NCBI GenBank assembly: GCA_964455935.1
Contig: CAYVZU010000097.1
Span: 1 to 15,209 of the forward strand
From: CAYVZU01 sp964455935
GTDB lineage: Bacteria; Fibrobacterota; CAYVZU01
DNA: 15,209 nt
Direction of reading: 5' to 3'
This document shows positions 1 to 7,741 of the stretch, one piece after another. The notes beneath the pieces are model-generated. The model did not search any database, had not been told where the DNA came from, and worked only from the letters and a program-made list of their open reading frames with translations. How positions within the stretch are numbered: the first letter of the stretch is position 1; each line of letters opens with the position of its first letter. The translations under genes and the position numbers were made by a program.

Positions 1-140
1 AGGTGTTCGAGAAGGACATGGTCGTAAAATGGCGCTGCGCCAACTGCGGCTACATCCATGAAAGCAAGACCGCCTTGTCCGCCTGCCCCGCTTGTCTGCA
101 CCCCCAGGCCCATTTTGAGGTTCTGGCCGAGAACTGGTAA
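1..140 (+). CDS. Rubrerythrin, C-terminal end (partial)
   Basis: This is the 3' end of a gene cut by the window edge; the reading frame starts at base 3 and stops with TAA at 138-140. The visible 45 residues contain two CxxC pairs (CANC and CPAC) in the spacing of a rubredoxin-like FeS4 site, and end with the sequence HPQAHFEVLAENW, which closely resembles the end of rubrerythrins. Rubrerythrins are cytoplasmic non-haem iron proteins that reduce hydrogen peroxide in anaerobes and microaerophiles, using the C-terminal rubredoxin site to pass electrons to a di-iron centre. The di-iron domain lies outside the window, so its presence is inferred. The gene is closed by a hairpin terminator about 20 bases downstream. 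Confidence 0.88.
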   Translation, partial: VFEKDMVVKWRCANCGYIHESKTALSACPACLHPQAHFEVLAENW

Positions 141-161
141 TCAATTCCAGCCGGTTTGTAA

Positions 162-205
162 AAACAAGTAGGCCGGAGCCTTAACTGGCTCCGGCCTACT
201 TGTTT
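162..205 (+). terminator. Perfect 19-bp hairpin terminator after the rubrerythrin gene
   Basis: Bases 162-180 and 187-205 are perfect reverse complements around the 6-base loop TTAACT, with a GC-rich upper stem (GGCCGGAGCC). The right arm runs into a T-rich tail (TTGTTTCTTAT). Read on the other strand the tail is also T-rich (TTGTTTTTAC), so it could work in both directions. Confidence 0.85.
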
Positions 206-280
206 CTTATCCCTTTCATCATGAACGCAAGTCAGTCAATTCTCCCACGGCGGCATGTCATTGTTTTTATTTATATGGAT

Positions 281-1048
281 ATGCCTTTAACCCTCTCGCA
301 TGCGGCGGCGGCCGTCCCGCTTCGCCGGTTCCGTTTACCCGCAACAGCTTTGATTATGGGTTGCATGGCGCCCGATTTCGAATTCTTTCTTCGCGTAAAT
401 CACAATCGTGTCATTGCTCACACCATCCCTGGGCTGTTCATCTTCTGCCTGCCCATTGGATTGGCCGGACTTTACCTGTTTCACAAGTTCCTGAAATTTC
501 CGCTCCTGTCCCTTCTGCCCGGCAGTCACCAGATTAGGCTGCACCGGGCTGCCACACGGTTCACGTTTTGGCCGGCCCGGCGTTTTGGCCTGATCCTGCT
601 TTCGCTTCTGATTGGAGCGGCTTCACACCTGCTGTGGGACGCCTTTACGCATCATAACGGCTGGTTTGTTGCGATGATTCCGGCATTGCGTTATCCCCTA
701 ATCAAGATCGCCGGGCAATGGCTGATGGTATATGACCTGCTTCAGCACGGCAGTACGATCTTCGGTTTGGCGGTGCTTGGTTTGGCTTATAAAAGATGGT
801 ATTTGCGCGCTCCGCTCATCCGCACCCATGTTCCATATGCCCTGTCTCGTGCGGCAAGGATTTCCATTGGGATGGGACTGGGGGTGTTTTCGTGCGCAGG
901 GGGGATTGTCTACGGGATTGTGGCCGCGCCCGCCGGCCACTTTCGCCCTTATCTTCCATTGACCTTTGTGGCGGTCGTTAGCGCCTTCCTAGCTGCCTGG
1001 GCCGTCTTCAGCGCCGTATGGCACATCGCCGGCCCCTCGGAAACCTGA
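281..1048 (+). CDS. DUF4184 family integral membrane protein
   Basis: The start MPLTLSHAAAAVPL is the characteristic N-terminus of the DUF4184 family, which is why I choose ATG 281 over ATG 275 or earlier in-frame codons lying inside or just after the terminator. No clear Shine-Dalgarno supports any of them. The protein is about 255 residues. Conserved family features are MAPDFEFF after the first hydrophobic stretch and SHLLWDAFTHHNGW in the middle, with His and Asp residues that resemble the metal-ligand pattern of the related membrane-bound metal-dependent hydrolases (YdjM-like). Roughly six hydrophobic segments place it in the inner membrane. No enzymatic activity is established for the family as far as I know. 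It ends 6 bases from the end of the convergent helicase gene. Confidence 0.8.
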   Translation: MPLTLSHAAAAVPLRRFRLPATALIMGCMAPDFEFFLRVNHNRVIAHTIPGLFIFCLPIGLAGLYLFHKFLKFPLLSLLPGSHQIRLHRAATRFTFWPARRFGLILLSLLIGAASHLLWDAFTHHNGWFVAMIPALRYPLIKIAGQWLMVYDLLQHGSTIFGLAVLGLAYKRWYLRAPLIRTHVPYALSRAARISIGMGLGVFSCAGGIVYGIVAAPAGHFRPYLPLTFVAVVSAFLAAWAVFSAVWHIAGPSET

Positions 1049-1054
1049 GCGGGC

Positions 1055-2272
1055 CTATCGGCCGAAACCCGTCCGCTGAATGAGCTGCCCATGCGGCCGG
1101 ACTTTGGCTTTGTTGCGCAAGGATTGCGCCGGGGAATCCGGGGTCGGCTCGGATGCATAATTCATGCCTTCCACGCTCTCCCTTGGCAGTCGCTGGCCCA
1201 TCACTTTTTCAATCGCGTGCACCACAGCCCGGTCCTCAGAGGTAACAAGCGTAAAAGCGTCGCCTGTGCGCTCGGCCCGGCCGGTTCGGCCAATTCGGTG
1301 AATGTAGTCATCGGCGGTGGCGGGCATGTCGAAATTGATGACGTGGGAAATGCTTTCGATGTCCAGACCGCGGGCCGCGATGTCGGTTGCCACCATGATC
1401 TGGTAGGTCCCGCTTTTAAAGCCCTTGAGCGCAGACTGACGCTGGCTCTGGGATTTATTGCTGTGCAGACTTGTCACATTATAGCCGCTCATCTCCATCT
1501 GGCGCGCCAATTTCTGGGCACGGTGTTTGGTGCGGGTGAAGACCAGGACCGATTCGGCGCTCGTCTGCTGCAGCAGTTTGAAAAGCAATTCGGTCTTCTG
1601 ATGAGCAGACACCGGATACAGGGCATGCTTCACCGTGTGCGCCGGCCGGCTTGTGCCCACCGCAATCCGCTGAGGCTGGTTAAGCACCTTCGCGGCAAAG
1701 CGTTCGATTTCCGGCGGAAATGTTGCCGAAAACATCAATGTCTGTCGCTGGTTTGATAGATATGCGAGAATCTTGCGAATCGAGGGGAGAAAACCCATGT
1801 CGAGCATGCGGTCGGCCTCGTCCAATACAAGGACCTCAACTCCGCCAAGATCGCCATAGCCCTGCCCAAGGTGATCCAGCAGACGACCGGGACAGGCCAC
1901 AAGAATCTCGAACCCTTTCTGCATGGCCTGAATCTGGGGGTTGGGACCGACGCCTCCATAGACGGTTGCGCATCGGATGTCGGTATCCGAGCCCAGTTCC
2001 TGAACCGACTCATGGATTTGCGAAGCCAGTTCACGAGTGGGTGTGAGGATTAGCGCGCGGGTATAGCCGGCGGACCCTCCAAGGAGCCTGTGGAGAATGG
2101 GCAGGACAAAGGCTGCGGTTTTTCCCGTTCCGGTCTGGGCCGTGCCAATCAGGTCGGAGCCGGCCATAACCACGGGGATTGCCGCGGACTGCACGGGAGT
2201 GGGTGTTGTGTAGCCGGCGCGTTCAATGGCCGGCATCAGGTGTGGATCGAGGTTGAATTGACGAAAACCCAT
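1055..2272 (-). CDS. rhlE: DEAD-box ATP-dependent RNA helicase, RhlE type
   Basis: A cytoplasmic RNA helicase of 405 residues that unwinds short RNA duplexes with ATP, typically in ribosome assembly, RNA turnover or cold adaptation. All core motifs are visible: Q motif TPTPVQ (about 24-29), Walker A AQTGTGKT (45-52), PTRELA (78-83), DEAD (151-154), SAT (182-184), and HRIGRTGR in the second RecA domain. The short N-terminus and very short C-terminal tail fit RhlE rather than DbpA or CsdA. Start is ATG 2272: an AAGGA lies 7 bases upstream, better than a TTG one codon earlier. It is divergent from the FKBP gene and convergent with the DUF4184 gene. A plausible promoter sits about 130 bases upstream, giving a long leader. 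Confidence 0.93.
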   Translation of the reverse strand: MGFRQFNLDPHLMPAIERAGYTTPTPVQSAAIPVVMAGSDLIGTAQTGTGKTAAFVLPILHRLLGGSAGYTRALILTPTRELASQIHESVQELGSDTDIRCATVYGGVGPNPQIQAMQKGFEILVACPGRLLDHLGQGYGDLGGVEVLVLDEADRMLDMGFLPSIRKILAYLSNQRQTLMFSATFPPEIERFAAKVLNQPQRIAVGTSRPAHTVKHALYPVSAHQKTELLFKLLQQTSAESVLVFTRTKHRAQKLARQMEMSGYNVTSLHSNKSQSQRQSALKGFKSGTYQIMVATDIAARGLDIESISHVINFDMPATADDYIHRIGRTGRAERTGDAFTLVTSEDRAVVHAIEKVMGQRLPRESVEGMNYASEPTPDSPAQSLRNKAKVRPHGQLIQRTGFGR

Positions 2273-2400
2273 CAAGAATTCCTTATGAAAATTGTTTGTG
2301 CGCCGTTCTTAGGCGCTGTGCATTGGAGAATTGAGGCGTTGAAGCGAAAAACGTGCGGGGCGGTTTTGCTGAGGCCATTCACAAATGCTGTTATGACATA

Positions 2401-2429
2401 AGTATAGTTAACACCACACAGGATAGCAA
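2401..2429 (-). promoter_or_regulatory. Candidate sigma70-type promoter for the helicase gene
   Basis: On the minus strand TTGCTA (2429-2424) and TATACT (2406-2401) are separated by exactly 17 bases, matching 4/6 and 5/6 of the -35 and -10 consensus. Transcription would begin near 2394 and give an untranslated leader of about 120 bases. This is a pattern match only. Confidence 0.45.
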
Positions 2430-2550
2430 GGAATTACTCTTGTAGCGGCCATGCCCGTTTAGTAGTTTGCATACCTCACAATCGAAGCAAAGGAAACCGC
2501 CCTGTCGCAACGGGCAACAATCCCCAACCCTGTTTTGGAAAGGAATGTTG

Positions 2551-3300
2551 ATGCGTTACACACTCATTGTCCTTCTATGTCTTGCTCTGGCCGGCCTGCA
2601 GATGTCATGCAAACTCCCGGGAAGCAAGCAACAAACCGGCAAAGCCCTTGATCTTTCAAAAGATGAGGCGAAATTCAGCTATGCCCTGGGCCTGGAGATT
2701 GGGGCTTCGCTGAAGCAGATCTCCGAGAAGACAAAGATCGATACGGACATCCTGACGCGGGCGATCCAGGACCAATTGAGCGGAGCCAAACCGCAGCTGA
2801 GCGATTCGGCCGCGCTTGCAATCAAAAAACAGGTCTTCACGCAAATGCAGCAGCAGGAAGGGGAAAAAATGGCCAAGAGCGCAAAAACAAACCAGGCCGA
2901 TGAAGAGGCATTTTTAAAGAAGAACAAAACCAAGGCCGGAGTCATCACCACAGCCAGCGGGCTGCAATACGAGGTTCTTAAAAAGGGCACTGGCAAAAGC
3001 CCGAAACCGACCGATCCGGTCACGGTCCATTACAAAGGAACGCTTTTGGACGGAACCGAGTTCGACAGCTCGTATAAACGCGGGGAACCGGCCACGTTCC
3101 AGGTCAACCAGGTGATTCCCGGATGGTCCGAAGCCCTTCAGCTCATGAACGTAGGCGGGAAGTACAAGCTCTACATTCCCTCGAAGCTTGCCTATGGCCA
3201 GCAGGGCGCAGGCGGCAAAATCGGTCCCAATGCCATGCTGATCTTCGAAGTGGAACTGATCAGTATCGGCGCACCCGAAGTGAAGCTTCCCCGGCCGTAA
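2551..3300 (+). CDS. Exported FKBP-type peptidyl-prolyl cis-trans isomerase (FkpA/Mip-like)
   Basis: A 249-residue periplasmic or membrane-anchored prolyl isomerase that helps fold exported proteins. Residues 1-20 form a signal sequence (MRYTLIVLLCLALAGLQMSC). Cys20 could be a lipidation site, but LQMSC is a poor lipobox. A helical N-terminal region (about 35-125, FKBP_N-like, containing KFSYALGLEIG) is the dimerisation part in FkpA and Mip. The catalytic FKBP domain follows (about 130-240), with VHYKGTLLDGTEFDSS, QVIPGWSEAL, IPSKLAYG and PNAMLIFEVELI. Start: AGGA at 2541-2544 is 6 bases before ATG 2551, whereas ATG 2545 abuts it. The gene is divergent from the helicase and ends in a strong terminator. 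Confidence 0.92.
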   Translation: MRYTLIVLLCLALAGLQMSCKLPGSKQQTGKALDLSKDEAKFSYALGLEIGASLKQISEKTKIDTDILTRAIQDQLSGAKPQLSDSAALAIKKQVFTQMQQQEGEKMAKSAKTNQADEEAFLKKNKTKAGVITTASGLQYEVLKKGTGKSPKPTDPVTVHYKGTLLDGTEFDSSYKRGEPATFQVNQVIPGWSEALQLMNVGGKYKLYIPSKLAYGQQGAGGKIGPNAMLIFEVELISIGAPEVKLPRP

Positions 3301-3321
3301 ACGACTTTCGCAAAACAGCGG

Positions 3322-3354
3322 AAGAGAGCGCCCCCGCAAGGGGGCGCTCTCTTT
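3322..3354 (+). terminator. Strong intrinsic terminator after the FKBP gene
   Basis: A perfect 14-bp stem (3322-3335 with 3340-3353) is closed by a GCAA loop of the stable GNRA class and contains five consecutive C:G pairs. A short T run on the right arm (CTCTCTTTAT) follows. It lies 21 bases after the FKBP stop codon. Confidence 0.9.
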
Positions 3355-3482
3355 ATAACACTATTACCGCACTGCCCGCGGCGAATGGCGGCAGCCCCTA
3401 CCCCATCTCGACGCTCATACGGTGAAAGGTTATTTTACCAGCCAACCACCACAGCGTCGAGGCTGCTGCGAATAGGCGTCAA

Positions 3483-4475
3483 ATGGACCACGAGCATCTG
3501 AGATCGAAAAACGGAGAGCCAAAATCCTGGCCGGACAGGTTGCGCCATTGTTTTATTAATGCGCTTCCCACGGCCTTCAGGACGGGATTGTGGCTTCTGG
3601 CGATTACGGTTCCGGTCTCGTTTGCGGTCTTGGTAATGAAAATAACGGGTGTTCTCGATGTCGTGGCAAGGCTCTGTGAGCCCCTGTTCGGTCTTTTCGG
3701 CCTGCCGGGCGAAGCGGCGATCGTTTTCGTCACAGCCTGCCTGTTGAATATCTACTCCTGCATAGCCGTCATCGAGACGCTGGGCCTGACAGGGCGCGCG
3801 GTAACAATCCTGGCGCTGATGTGTTTAATCTCGCACAATCTTCCGGTGGAGAGTGCCGTGCAGAAAAAGGCCGGTTCGCAGGCCTGGCGAATGCTGGTAC
3901 TNNNNNNNNNNAGCCTCGCGGCCGGTCTGTTATTGAGTTTGATAATACCCGCCGATGCGCCTCAACAGCTGGCGCCAAGAGCGGATGTGGCCCTGGCAGT
4001 CTCCGGCTTCGGAGCAGAATTCAGAAAATGGCTCATCGGTATCTCTCTTCTGTGCGGTAAGATCATGGTTCTGATTACCCTTCTCATGTTCCTCCAGCGC
4101 ATTCTGGAGGAGTTTGGCGTGACCAGGCTTCTTTCTCGTGTATTACGGGTCCCGCTCATGGTCCTGGGCCTGCCGCCGCCAACGGCTTTTCTGTGGATTG
4201 TGGCCAACACAATCGGACTGGCTTACGGAGCGGGCGTGATCGTCGACAATACGCGGCGCGGACTACTGTCCAAGGCCGACGCCGACATTCTAAATCATCA
4301 TATCGCGATTTCGCATTCCCTGCTGGAGGACACACTCCTGTTTGTGGCCATTGGCGTATCGGCCTGGTGGATCACCATTCCCCGTGTCGCTTTGGCGGGA
4401 GCTGTCGTATGGCTGAAACGGCTGATCGGTCGGTTGACCTTGCCAACGGAAGGCCGGGAAAGCCCGGCGGCTTAG
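3483..4475 (+). CDS. Membrane protein with two nucleoside-recognition (Gate) domains
   Basis: An integral membrane protein of about 330 residues with eight or so hydrophobic helices. The N-terminal half (about 30-135) and the C-terminal half (about 180-320) each look like a Gate/nucleoside-recognition domain, as found singly in SpmA and SpmB and in CNT-type transporters. The two halves carry matching short motifs, SHNLPVE and SHSLLED, after comparable helices, suggesting a SpmA-SpmB-like tandem in one chain. Substrate is unknown; family members are thought to move small solutes, but this is inference. A run of ten N at 3902-3911 falls within the gene. The frame is open on both sides in the same register, so the gene is probably intact. 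Start ATG 3483 has only a weak AGG upstream. Confidence 0.78.
   Translation: MDHEHLRSKNGEPKSWPDRLRHCFINALPTAFRTGLWLLAITVPVSFAVLVMKITGVLDVVARLCEPLFGLFGLPGEAAIVFVTACLLNIYSCIAVIETLGLTGRAVTILALMCLISHNLPVESAVQKKAGSQAWRMLVXXXXSLAAGLLLSLIIPADAPQQLAPRADVALAVSGFGAEFRKWLIGISLLCGKIMVLITLLMFLQRILEEFGVTRLLSRVLRVPLMVLGLPPPTAFLWIVANTIGLAYGAGVIVDNTRRGLLSKADADILNHHIAISHSLLEDTLLFVAIGVSAWWITIPRVALAGAVVWLKRLIGRLTLPTEGRESPAA
3902..3911. other. Ten-base assembly gap inside the Gate protein gene
   Basis: Ten N bases. The residues across the gap (around residue 140) are unknown; the true gap length may differ from ten. Confidence 0.99.
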
Positions 4476-4714
4476 CATTATAATGGTCCTCAGAAATAAG
4501 TTCCGCTATGGGGCCGGCCTCCTGACGCAGCAAGGACGCGGCAAGCCGCATTGAACGTGCCCGTCATGCCAAATAACTGCCTGTATGGTTAAGAGCCTAT
4601 TAATACAAAACCAAGAGCCGATTGTTTTTGGGGGTCCCGCAGCAAAAAAGGAGGCTGGCCTGGTGGCGGAACTTTTCATGGAATCACTATGCAGACGGGA
4701 CGGTGTCCGGAATT
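4476..4714. other. Intergenic region between convergent genes, no clear content
   Basis: This 239-base stretch separates the convergent Gate protein and SEC-C genes. I find no convincing terminator, RNA gene or promoter. A 53-codon plus-strand frame (4585-4746) lacks a ribosome binding site and a recognisable family. Confidence 0.5.
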
Positions 4715-5161
4715 TCAGGACAGCAGACTCATGCAGCACTTCTTGAATTTTCGGCCGCTGCCGCATGGACAGGGATCGTTGCGGCCCACATCGGTGTAGT
4801 TCTTTTTGAAGGTTTCACCCCGGACCGAGCCGTCCTGGCGGAACCGCGCAACATAGTTGCCCTCGGCCAGCAAAACAAGGTCCTTCCATTTTGCGGCCTG
4901 TGGAGCCCTGCCCGTAGCGATGAGGTATTCGAAGAATTCCCGAAGCAGAACCGGAATCGCCTTGCGGACTTCAAGCGGAACGTCCAGCCGTGCCATCCGG
5001 CCTAGAATCTCCTCCACGGACGCATCGTTCGCGACTTCGGAAACGTGATCTGCCCAATAGTGCAGCAGCGGTTCCGCATGCTCCTTCAGTTTCGAATCCA
5101 GAAACAGGAAATGTTCCGATGAAGTGTAATCGGAGATCAGGTCCGACAGATTCTGCGCCAT
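4715..5161 (-). CDS. Small SEC-C motif zinc-binding protein
   Basis: A 148-residue soluble protein, mostly helical, ending in a SEC-C motif: NDPCPCGSGRKFKKCC at about 128-143, with Cys131, Cys133, Cys142 and Cys143 as likely zinc ligands. The same motif ends SecA, where it binds SecB and phospholipid, and occurs as an add-on in many small uncharacterised proteins. The remaining 125 residues match nothing I recognise. I choose ATG 5161 (MAQNLSDLIS). The 29 codons upstream in the same frame read as non-protein-like and a purine-rich GGGGGGAGAG lies about 14 bases before the ATG, rather far for a Shine-Dalgarno. It follows the histidine kinase on the same strand after 117 bases, so it may share its transcript. 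There is no evidence that it works with the kinase. Confidence 0.75.
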   Translation of the reverse strand: MAQNLSDLISDYTSSEHFLFLDSKLKEHAEPLLHYWADHVSEVANDASVEEILGRMARLDVPLEVRKAIPVLLREFFEYLIATGRAPQAAKWKDLVLLAEGNYVARFRQDGSVRGETFKKNYTDVGRNDPCPCGSGRKFKKCCMSLLS

Positions 5162-5278
5162 GGGACAAAATATAACTCTCCCCCCTCCGCGTCTGGAACC
5201 CTGTGGCGGGCGGTAGATACAGGCCGCGGAACCCCCACTGAATTGCATGCCGATTTTTTACCCAACAACAATTCCGGG

Positions 5279-7528
5279 TCATCCCAGCGTGAAATAGAAA
5301 GTCGCTCCTTTTCCCGGCTCACTCTCGGCCCAGATCCGGCCGCCATGTTTTCTGATGATCCGGCCCACAATCGCAAGGCCCACGCCCGTGCCTTCGTACT
5401 TGCCCTCCGGGTGCAAGCGCTGAAAGGCCTCGAACAGGCCCTTTGCATTCTTCGCGTCGAACCCGACCCCGTTGTCCCGGATGTAGTAAACGGTCCCGGA
5501 CGGCAAGTCCTGGGCCCCGATATGGATGCGGGCGACATCGCGTGTCCTTGTGAATTTCATGGAATTGCCGATCAGGTTTGTCCAGACTTGCCGCATCATG
5601 GTGGGATCGGCTTTGGCGAAAGGCAGAGACTCGATGACGAATTCCAGGCTGCGCTCTGCTGCTCCGGCTTTCTGCTCCTGCACAACCGCCTGCGCCAGAC
5701 CGCGCATATCCAAATCCGTGCGTTCCATAGCCTGCCGGGCTGTTCTGGAGAGCGCAAGCAGCTCGCCGATGAACTGGTCCATTTTGGCCACATTCTCTTG
5801 GATCTTACCTACAAACTGCCGCGCCTCCAAATCCATTCTGTCCGCATAGTCCTCGCACAGGATCTGGGCAAAGCCGCCAATGGCGCGCAATGGCGCGCGA
5901 AGGTCATGGGAAACCGTATGATTGAATGTATCGAGCTCGATATTTTGTTCCCGAAGGAGTTCGCCGGCAGCCAGGGCCTCCCTCTCCTTCTTGATTGCCA
6001 GCTCCCGGGCTTTGATCAGCTCCCCTTCGAAACGTTTGCGGCCGCCCACCTCAATGCCGATCCCCACCCTCCGGCCGTCCGGAAGCCGGATATTGGCCCA
6101 GGACGAATCGATGGTACTGCCGTCTTTGCTCGTCAACCTAAAGTCGACCCAACCGGGCTGAAGCGCCTTCATATATTGGCGCACCGTTTCGCGGTACCCG
6201 GGATCGGGATAGCACAGCTCCAGGATATTGTGTTCCCGCAAATCCTCCTCGTTCCAGCCCGTTAGAAGCGTAAACTCCCTGTTCAGCTTCACTCGCTCGA
6301 GTGGTTCATCGTAGATTGTAATCATGACCGGAATGGAGTCGATGATCGTTTGGAGCAATTGCTGTTCGAGGATCAACTGTTTCCGGATCTGGATCATCTG
6401 TGTAATGTCCCTTGCGTAAGCCATCTGGGTGATTACATTCCCGCTGTCGTCCAATTCCGGCACTACATACAAGTGGAATTGCCGATCGTCGAGGCCGACT
6501 TCCGCGCTCTGAAAGGTTTTCCTGTTCTGGACATTTTGGAGGGCAACAACCAAGGGTTCAATTGTCCTTGCCAAAGAAGCAACCTCGGACAGCGATTTAT
6601 CCGTGAGCGCTTCCTTTGGCATTTCGGCCAGGGATACAAAAGAAGGATTGACGAACGCAAACCGGCCCTTCTCCACGCGAGCGATAATATCAGGAGAATG
6701 CTCGATCAACTGTAGAGCGTCCCGGAGCTGCTGCCGGTCCTTCCGGAGGGTTGTTATGTCATTTCCGTCAATCAGGATCTCGGCCACTTTGCCGTCGCCG
6801 CCCCGAATCGCTTTGGCGCTCCAGGAAAACACAATCCGGCTGCCGTCTTTGCGCACACCCTCGGATTCACAGATCCGATATTTTTCCGGATTTTCCATGA
6901 GGTCCCCAATCAATGCGGTGTTGTCGTTTCCCAATTCGTCCTTGGAGCGCAAAAGCGTCTCTACAAAACCCCGGCCCAGCACTTCCTCTCTCTTATATCC
7001 GAAAACGTCCTCACTGAAGTGATTGAAAAAGGTTATCCTGCCCAGATTGTCAAAGCCGATGATAATGCTGTTGATGTTCTCGACAAACTTCCGATACCGT
7101 GCCTCGAAATCAAGCTTTTCCTGCTCGGCCTTTTTTCGGCCGGTAATGTCATTGATGGCAAGCAGCACAAGGCTTCGCCTGCCACCCTCCTGCTCGACTC
7201 TCCGGCCATTTAGAAGCATGATCCTTTTGCCCAGGTCCTGAAACGCGTGCTCTACGATGAAGTTTTCGAATGATGTATTCTGGGGAATGATGGTCTCCAG
7301 AGCATGCCGCAAGGCAGGGATATTCCATTGGCCGTTGCCCAGATCGTAGATCAGTTGCCCTTCGGTCTCGGCCCTCGATACCTCAAACTGACGATAGAAG
7401 GCCCGGTTGGCCGAGACCACCCGCAGGTCGTTGTCCAGCACCAGCAGGGACTCCCAGATGGTATCGATGATGCTCTGTGCGAAAATGCGCGTATCATTTA
7501 ATTGATCCACCTCAAAGACATTGGCCAT
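5279..7528 (-). CDS. Soluble sensor histidine kinase with four PAS domains
   Basis: A 749-residue two-component sensor kinase without transmembrane segments, so probably cytoplasmic. Four PAS-like units lie in tandem at about 15-130, 145-260, 265-380 and 390-500, with PAC-type ends such as INDITGRKKAE and DGNDITTLRKD. They are followed by a short coiled linker (about 500-530), a HisKA dimerisation domain with phosphoacceptor His541 (HTVSHDLRAPLRAI), and an ATP-binding HATPase_c domain with N box NLIGNSMKFT (651-660), G1 DNGVGF (685-690) and G2 GTGVGLAIVG (713-722). The HisKA region resembles that of phytochrome-like kinases. No haem, flavin or chromophore Cys can be assigned with confidence. 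Start ATG 7528 has a near-perfect GGAGGT 4 bases upstream. No response regulator is adjacent, so its partner is elsewhere. Confidence 0.92.
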   Translation of the reverse strand: MANVFEVDQLNDTRIFAQSIIDTIWESLLVLDNDLRVVSANRAFYRQFEVSRAETEGQLIYDLGNGQWNIPALRHALETIIPQNTSFENFIVEHAFQDLGKRIMLLNGRRVEQEGGRRSLVLLAINDITGRKKAEQEKLDFEARYRKFVENINSIIIGFDNLGRITFFNHFSEDVFGYKREEVLGRGFVETLLRSKDELGNDNTALIGDLMENPEKYRICESEGVRKDGSRIVFSWSAKAIRGGDGKVAEILIDGNDITTLRKDRQQLRDALQLIEHSPDIIARVEKGRFAFVNPSFVSLAEMPKEALTDKSLSEVASLARTIEPLVVALQNVQNRKTFQSAEVGLDDRQFHLYVVPELDDSGNVITQMAYARDITQMIQIRKQLILEQQLLQTIIDSIPVMITIYDEPLERVKLNREFTLLTGWNEEDLREHNILELCYPDPGYRETVRQYMKALQPGWVDFRLTSKDGSTIDSSWANIRLPDGRRVGIGIEVGGRKRFEGELIKARELAIKKEREALAAGELLREQNIELDTFNHTVSHDLRAPLRAIGGFAQILCEDYADRMDLEARQFVGKIQENVAKMDQFIGELLALSRTARQAMERTDLDMRGLAQAVVQEQKAGAAERSLEFVIESLPFAKADPTMMRQVWTNLIGNSMKFTRTRDVARIHIGAQDLPSGTVYYIRDNGVGFDAKNAKGLFEAFQRLHPEGKYEGTGVGLAIVGRIIRKHGGRIWAESEPGKGATFYFTLG

Positions 7529-7561
7529 GGAGCACCTCCGTTCTGGGTTTCTGCCTCGAAA

Positions 7562-7687
7562 ATGGCCGAATGCCTGAATTCTGGCAAGAGCCCGTTGCAG
7601 CCGCCGCTGGCAGCCCTGGTGGATAAGAAATTTGTGGTTGCCTTCGGAAAGAACCGGGGCCGGTATTACCGCCCGGCAAAGACGTGA
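7562..7687 (+). pseudogene. Possible winged-helix DNA-binding fragment
   Basis: The frame MAECLNSGKSPLQ... to LAALVDKKFVVAFGKNRGRYYRP and stop TGA at 7685-7687 reads like the second half of a winged helix-turn-helix: a recognition-helix pattern, then a leucine-rich helix, then a beta wing ending in GKNRGRYY. Family members usually have TLQRxLAALV where this has PLQPPLAALV, so the helix would be broken by prolines. There is no upstream protein-like N-terminus; further upstream the frame enters the antisense of the kinase start. It is best read as a decayed remnant of a transcription factor or of the HTH end of a larger protein. A chance open frame is possible. Confidence 0.3.
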
Positions 7688-7692
7688 CCCGA

Positions 7693-7730
7693 AATCGCCA
7701 CGGCATTCTTTGGAATCGCTTCTAATCGCT
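7693..7730. promoter_or_regulatory. Three AATCGC boxes in helical phase (possible operator)
   Basis: AATCGC occurs at 7693, 7714 and 7724; the last two extend to AATCGCT. The spacings of 21 and 10 bases correspond to two turns and one turn of DNA. They lie just before the toxin-antitoxin remnant, where autoregulatory antitoxins usually bind. No binding is shown. Confidence 0.3.
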
Positions 7731-7741
7731 ATTCACAATGA

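Noticed and set aside
1031..1055. Hairpin GGCCC...GGGCC between the convergent DUF4184 and helicase genes
   Set aside because: The stem needs a bulge, overlaps the coding end and has no T tract on either side, so it is not a convincing terminator.
4585..4746. A 53-codon plus-strand frame starting MVKSLLIQNQEPIVFGGPAA
   Set aside because: It looks mildly protein-like, but has no Shine-Dalgarno, overlaps the end of the SEC-C gene and matches no family I recognise.
5243..6265. A 340-codon plus-strand open frame
   Set aside because: It lies entirely antisense to the histidine kinase, whose frame shows all catalytic motifs; its translation resembles no family and is a by-product of GC-rich codon use.
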